Source of the DNA: Gemmatimonadota bacterium
GTDB lineage: Bacteria; Latescibacterota; UBA2968; UBA8231
Assembly (NCBI GenBank): GCA_002712305.1
Contig: PATE01000092.1
Location: 1-26,657, forward strand
DNA length: 26,657 nt
Direction: 5' to 3'
Shown: positions 23,263-26,657 of the stretch, in pieces
Layout of the letters: each line of letters opens with the position of its first letter
Numbering within the stretch: position 1 is the stretch's first letter
The notes under the pieces: model-generated
What the model was told of the DNA's origin: nothing
The model's input: the letters and a program-made list of their open reading frames with translations, nothing else
The model's database searches: none
Made by a program: the position numbers and the translations under genes

Positions 23263-23964
23263 ATGCCTGAGATCTCTCCATCCACACGCGCCGTCGCCCT
23301 GCTCAGTGGCGGCCTCGACAGCTGTGTCGCCACGGCCCAAGCCGTTGCCGCACATGGATGTAACGTGGCCGCCTTGCACGTGTCCTATGGCCAGCGAACG
23401 GCGCGACGAGAGCGGGAGGCATTCGAAGCGATCGCCGATCATTACGAGTTGACCCAGCGCCTTGTCGCCGATGCCGCCTACCTTGGCACCATGGGAGGTT
23501 CGAGTCTGACCGACCAGCAGGAATCCATTCCGGGCGCGGACGACGAGTCGCTTCTGCCGTCGACGTATGTGCCCTTTCGCAACGCCCATCTTCTGTCCGT
23601 CGCCGTAGCCTGGTCTGAAGTATTGGGAGCCGGGGAGATCTTCTGCGGTGCCCACGCTCCAGACTCTACCTATCCCGATACGCAGCCTCGTTTTTTTGAG
23701 GCCTTCCAGCACCTCCTCGACCATGCGTTGCCGACGGGGACCACAGTGCGCGTGCTGGCGCCTCTGCTGCACAACGACAAGGCAACCATCGTGCGCCGCG
23801 GAGTCGACCTGGGCGCACCGCTGCATCTGACCTGGTCCTGCTATGCAGATGAAGACGCGCCCTGTGGCCGGTGTCACAGCTGTCACCTTCGCCAGACTGG
23901 GTTCGACGCCGCCGGCGTCGACGACCCACTCACCTCCATGTCCGACTTTTCTCCAGGTAGATGA
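23263..23964 (+). CDS. queC: 7-cyano-7-deazaguanine synthase QueC
   Basis: The ATG at 23263 gives 233 aa with the PP-loop motif LLSGGLDS (13-20) near the N-terminus; the frame is open further upstream but lacks family features. Other marks are YGQRTARRERE, VPFRNAHLLSVA and the four-Cys zinc site in SCYADEDAPCGRCHSCHLRQ. QueC converts 7-carboxy-7-deazaguanine to preQ0 using ATP and ammonia. It is divergent from ispH and starts a plus-strand group that also contains queF. queD and queE are not in the window. Confidence 0.95.
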   Translation: MPEISPSTRAVALLSGGLDSCVATAQAVAAHGCNVAALHVSYGQRTARREREAFEAIADHYELTQRLVADAAYLGTMGGSSLTDQQESIPGADDESLLPSTYVPFRNAHLLSVAVAWSEVLGAGEIFCGAHAPDSTYPDTQPRFFEAFQHLLDHALPTGTTVRVLAPLLHNDKATIVRRGVDLGAPLHLTWSCYADEDAPCGRCHSCHLRQTGFDAAGVDDPLTSMSDFSPGR

Positions 23965-23967
23965 TCC

Positions 23968-25551
23968 ATGCTGATCGGCTATGTCAGTGATGAACGATAT
24001 GTTGCACTCCCCGATGTCTTGCTCGAATTCGTGTCGTCGGAAGGTGAATCGACCCAGACGCGATCACGCGCAACAGGTTCGGTCCATGCCGACCTGGCGC
24101 CGGGCCCATATCAGGTGACTCTGCACTCGCCCGGGTATGGTTTGAAACGTGTTTCCATGACCGTTGCCGAGAACCGGCCTTACCAGTTCCGTCTGTTGAA
24201 GGATGACCTGCTCGGCTACATGTGGCCCAAGTGGGTGCAGTCGGGGGATCGCTCTGAGTTTCGCGTGCACTGCGACGAGGCCTACAAACTCGAACTGTTC
24301 CGTTACGGCCTCGGAAAGGAGTTCATCCAGCCCATCGGCTGGTATGACGAGCACGGGCCAGGTGCCACTGTGCAGATCACTCCAGATGGCGATTACACCC
24401 AGACTGGTGTGCAATGGAATCGATTTGGATATACCAATCCCCACCACAAGCAGTATCTCACGGCACCCGAGCGCTCGGGACTCTACTACTGCCATGCCAG
24501 CACCGCGACGGGGAGGTTCTTCTCATTCCCTTGGATCGTGGCGCCCAAGACACCACAGCACTCGATCGCCGTATTGGCGAGCAACGTCAACTGGAACTGC
24601 TACAACAACTTTGGCGGTCGCAGCAACTACATCCATCCCGATCGAGTTCCACCGACCCCGACGGTGAATGCGCGGCTCGAACTCAAGCGCTACACTGATG
24701 GCGAGCACATCAACTATGGAACCGAAGACTACGACCCCCTGTCCTTCGACCGTCCCGAGCCGATCAATCACATCCCCCTGGAGGCCGGGCCGAAAGACCC
24801 GATCGAGGGTCGCGCTGCCTGCCACGTGGCCGAGGCCGAATGGCGTCTGTTGTCCTGGATGGAGCAGGAGGGATTCGAATACGATCTGTGGGCCGAAACG
24901 CACCTTCATTTCGGCCAGCTTAATCTCGACGACTACAAGGTCCTGGTGATCAGCACCCACCCGGAATACTGGTCGGAAGAGATGTATTTCGCTGTGAAGA
25001 AGTGGGTCTTCGAGCGGGGCGGGAAGTTGATGTATCTGGGTGGCAATGGACTCAACGCCAAAGTCGAATTCCTCGACGACCAGACCATGAAAGTGTGGAA
25101 TGGCGATGCTCGAGTGATGAAGGAGAAGGGGTTTGAGAGTCGTTTTCACATCTACGTCGAGTCCGAGGCGAATCTGCTCGGTGTCGTGTACTCAGACACG
25201 GGTATCATGACCGCTGCGCCATACAGGGTCATCGATGCAGATCACTGGATCTTCGAGGGCACGGGCAAGACAAATGGAGACCTCTTCGGAGAAGCGTCTC
25301 TTCACATGCGTATCCCAGGTGGTGCGTCTGGTCACGAAACCGACAAGGTCTCCCCGAGTTCACCGGCCAACGTGCATATCGTGGCCAAAGGTGAGAATCC
25401 GGACGAGGGAGGTGGCGAGATCGTGCACTTCGATACCGATTCGGGGGGTGGCGTGTTCTCGGTGGGGTCCATTTCCTGGCCCGCTTCGATTATGGTCGAC
25501 GAGACGGTATCGCGGGTGACAGCCAACGTCTTACGGCGATTTACCGGCTGA
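23968..25551 (+). CDS. N,N-dimethylformamidase large-subunit-like protein
   Basis: The 527-aa protein starts 3 nt after the queC stop. Residues 1 to about 75 form a small carboxypeptidase-regulatory or Cna-B-like beta sandwich (GYVSDERYVALPDVLLEF, LAPGPYQVTLHSPGYG). The rest resembles the large (beta) subunit of N,N-dimethylformamidase: VLASNVNWNCYNNFGGRSNY, LLSWMEQEGFEYDLWAE, VISTHPEYWS, RGGKLMYLGGNGL and VGSISWPAS. No signal peptide is present and the small subunit is absent. DMFase is an iron amidohydrolase, but most distant homologues have unknown substrates. Its tight link to queC may reflect operon history rather than function. Confidence 0.8.
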   Translation: MLIGYVSDERYVALPDVLLEFVSSEGESTQTRSRATGSVHADLAPGPYQVTLHSPGYGLKRVSMTVAENRPYQFRLLKDDLLGYMWPKWVQSGDRSEFRVHCDEAYKLELFRYGLGKEFIQPIGWYDEHGPGATVQITPDGDYTQTGVQWNRFGYTNPHHKQYLTAPERSGLYYCHASTATGRFFSFPWIVAPKTPQHSIAVLASNVNWNCYNNFGGRSNYIHPDRVPPTPTVNARLELKRYTDGEHINYGTEDYDPLSFDRPEPINHIPLEAGPKDPIEGRAACHVAEAEWRLLSWMEQEGFEYDLWAETHLHFGQLNLDDYKVLVISTHPEYWSEEMYFAVKKWVFERGGKLMYLGGNGLNAKVEFLDDQTMKVWNGDARVMKEKGFESRFHIYVESEANLLGVVYSDTGIMTAAPYRVIDADHWIFEGTGKTNGDLFGEASLHMRIPGGASGHETDKVSPSSPANVHIVAKGENPDEGGGEIVHFDTDSGGGVFSVGSISWPASIMVDETVSRVTANVLRRFTG

Positions 25552-25597
25552 ACGTTCGGTTGCGGGCAGACGCAGATCAGGTTGAGGTCTGATTGCC

Positions 25598-25617
25598 GTC
25601 CGAATGTCTGGTCGGAC
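25598..25617. repeat. Short inverted repeat between DMFase-like gene and queF
   Basis: GTCCGA (25598-25603) and TCGGAC (25612-25617) form a 6-bp stem with an 8-base loop, about 47 bp after the formamidase-like stop and 65 bp before queF. Only two T follow, so it is a weak terminator candidate at best. No preQ1 riboswitch was recognised here. Confidence 0.25.
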
Positions 25618-25681
25618 CTTGCCGGCCCACGGAAATCCCCTAGTTTCATGCAGATACCGGAACTTACAGACACGGACCGCG

Positions 25682-26029
25682 ATGGCGGACGACACCCAAG
25701 AACTGGAAATCTTTCCCAACCCGAACCCCGGACGCGACTTCACCATTGATATCGCGTGTCCTGAGTTCACATCGGTCTGTCCCAAAACAGGCCATCCCGA
25801 TTTCGGCACCATACTTATCAACTACGTGCCGGCGGACAGTTGTATCGAGCTCAAAGCGCTCAAGCTCTACCTTCAGTCATACCGACAGAAGGGCATCTTC
25901 TACGAGGCCGTGACCAACGCCATTCTCGATCACCTGGTAGCTGCCTGTGCACCACGGCGTATGACCGTCGTCGGTGACTTCCGCGCGCGCGGGGGCATTA
26001 CGACCAAAGTGACCGCATCATACCCCTGA
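25682..26029 (+). CDS. queF: NADPH-dependent preQ0 reductase QueF
   Basis: The ATG at 25682 gives 115 aa, the size of the short unimodular QueF type; an upstream frame to 25604 has no family residues. The catalytic Cys33 lies in [13 protein letters not shown] with Asp40 in the same motif, and the QueF motif appears as [15 protein letters not shown]. It reduces preQ0 to preQ1 in queuosine synthesis, the step after QueC. A 130-bp gap separates it from the formamidase-like gene. Confidence 0.94.
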   Translation: MADDTQELEIFPNPNPGRDFTIDIACPEFTSVCPKTGHPDFGTILINYVPADSCIELKALKLYLQSYRQKGIFYEAVTNAILDHLVAACAPRRMTVVGDFRARGGITTKVTASYP

Positions 26030-26079
26030 GGGGGTGACGGCGACGTTGACCGGCGTCATCACTGAATTGGAGTCGATCC

Positions 26080-26657
26080 ATGTTTGCAGAAGAACAAGAG
26101 GAGGAGGCGTCTGTGTCTGATACCGACGCCGACGACCAAGAGGCACAGCCCGATCAGGACGAGAAGCCCTGGTATCCGTACATCACCAAGACCCAGTTTG
26201 AGAAGTTCCTGTCCCGCTTGCACGGGAAGATTCCAGAGGAGATCGATCGCGACTACGTGCGAGCCATCATTCGCACGCCGTCCATGATCTATCGTTTCCT
26301 CCGCGGAATCGAGGCGATGAAGCTCATCGACCATGAACAGCGCCCTACCGAACGCCTCGCCAAGCTGGTGGAGAAGGAAACGCGCCGCGAAACGCTCAGC
26401 GATGTGGTTCGTGATCTGTATCCCGAGCTGCTGAAGCAGTGGGAGGGTGCCGACGGCGAGATGTCCGACCGAGACATGGTCTCCTTCTTCCGCAAGGAAA
26501 CGGGGATGGGCAACGACTCGGCCAACAAGATGAAGATGTTCTTCAAGTATCTGTTGTCCGAATCTGACTTCACGCCGGGCGAAGGTGGCGACACCGAGGC
26601 GGCGGATGCCGCGCCCGCCGCCGAAGAGACACCTGCCGAAGAGCAGCCGGCGACGAA
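26080..26657 (+). CDS. DUF5343-like protein, C-terminus outside window
   Basis: The ATG at 26080 follows GGAG at seven bases and the frame stays open to the window end (192 complete codons). An acidic N-terminal tail (EEQEEEAS, DTDADDQEAQ) leads to a helical domain beginning KPWYPYITKTQFEKFLSRLH and containing MKLIDHEQRPTERL, which fits the DUF5343 pattern of a winged-helix-like fold. After SESDFTPGEG it becomes an Ala/Glu/Pro-rich disordered tail. The function of this family is unknown. It follows queF by 50 bp on the same strand and may be co-transcribed. Confidence 0.75.
   Translation, partial: MFAEEQEEEASVSDTDADDQEAQPDQDEKPWYPYITKTQFEKFLSRLHGKIPEEIDRDYVRAIIRTPSMIYRFLRGIEAMKLIDHEQRPTERLAKLVEKETRRETLSDVVRDLYPELLKQWEGADGEMSDRDMVSFFRKETGMGNDSANKMKMFFKYLLSESDFTPGEGGDTEAADAAPAAEETPAEEQPAT

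Noticed and set aside
26018-26035. Hairpin at the queF stop as a terminator
   Set aside because: The stem is only about 5 bp and no T-run follows.

Overview
The window is high-GC bacterial DNA from a Gram-negative, probably uncultured lineage. Support for this is two lipoprotein signal peptides, a beta-barrel fragment, metal-transport permeases fused to DtxR modules, a long IspH, and a formamidase-like protein of a kind I associate with Planctomycetota, Latescibacterota and Poribacteria. I cannot place it more precisely. No rRNA, tRNA, CRISPR array or insertion sequence was recognised.

Left part (1-10.6 kb). A minus-strand group holds the N-terminal part of a sialidase-like Asp-box protein, a class A beta-lactamase-fold lipoprotein and a 5'-truncated outer-membrane barrel. 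Next is a single-domain response regulator that appears frameshifted. A Tro/Mnt-type metal ABC operon follows (troA-troB-troC-troD, then a MATE exporter). Both permeases carry C-terminal DtxR-like modules. The operon is divergent from a DtxR/MntR regulator, and a near-perfect 18-bp palindrome overlies a good minus-strand promoter. A solitary LON-domain protein and a small HNH nuclease complete this part.

Centre (10.6-23.1 kb, all minus strand). This is a bacterial microcompartment (BMC) locus. Read from its upstream end it encodes IspH, three pentamer proteins (BMC-P), BMC-T, BMC-H, a CoA-acylating aldehyde dehydrogenase, a fourth BMC-P, the phosphotransacylase PduL, a second BMC-T and BMC-H, a Cys-rich EutT-N-like protein with a terminal helix like an encapsulation peptide, a third BMC-T, a shell protein with FOUR BMC domains, and a DHDPS/NAL-family aldolase whose N-terminus resembles the EutT-N domain. 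After 157-bp and 172-bp gaps come a ThiO-like FAD oxidase, a second DHDPS-family enzyme and a one-helix membrane protein. I see no canonical signature enzyme (diol dehydratase, ethanolamine lyase, glycyl-radical enzyme, RuBisCO). The best reading is an aldolase-fed metabolosome: aldolase makes an aldehyde, AldDH makes acyl-CoA, PduL makes acyl-phosphate. The real substrate is unknown.

Right part (23.2-26.7 kb, plus strand). queC, a DMFase-like large-subunit homologue and queF lie in a row, followed by a DUF5343-like protein cut by the window edge. queC and queF belong to preQ1/queuosine synthesis; the formamidase-like gene starts 3 nt after queC.
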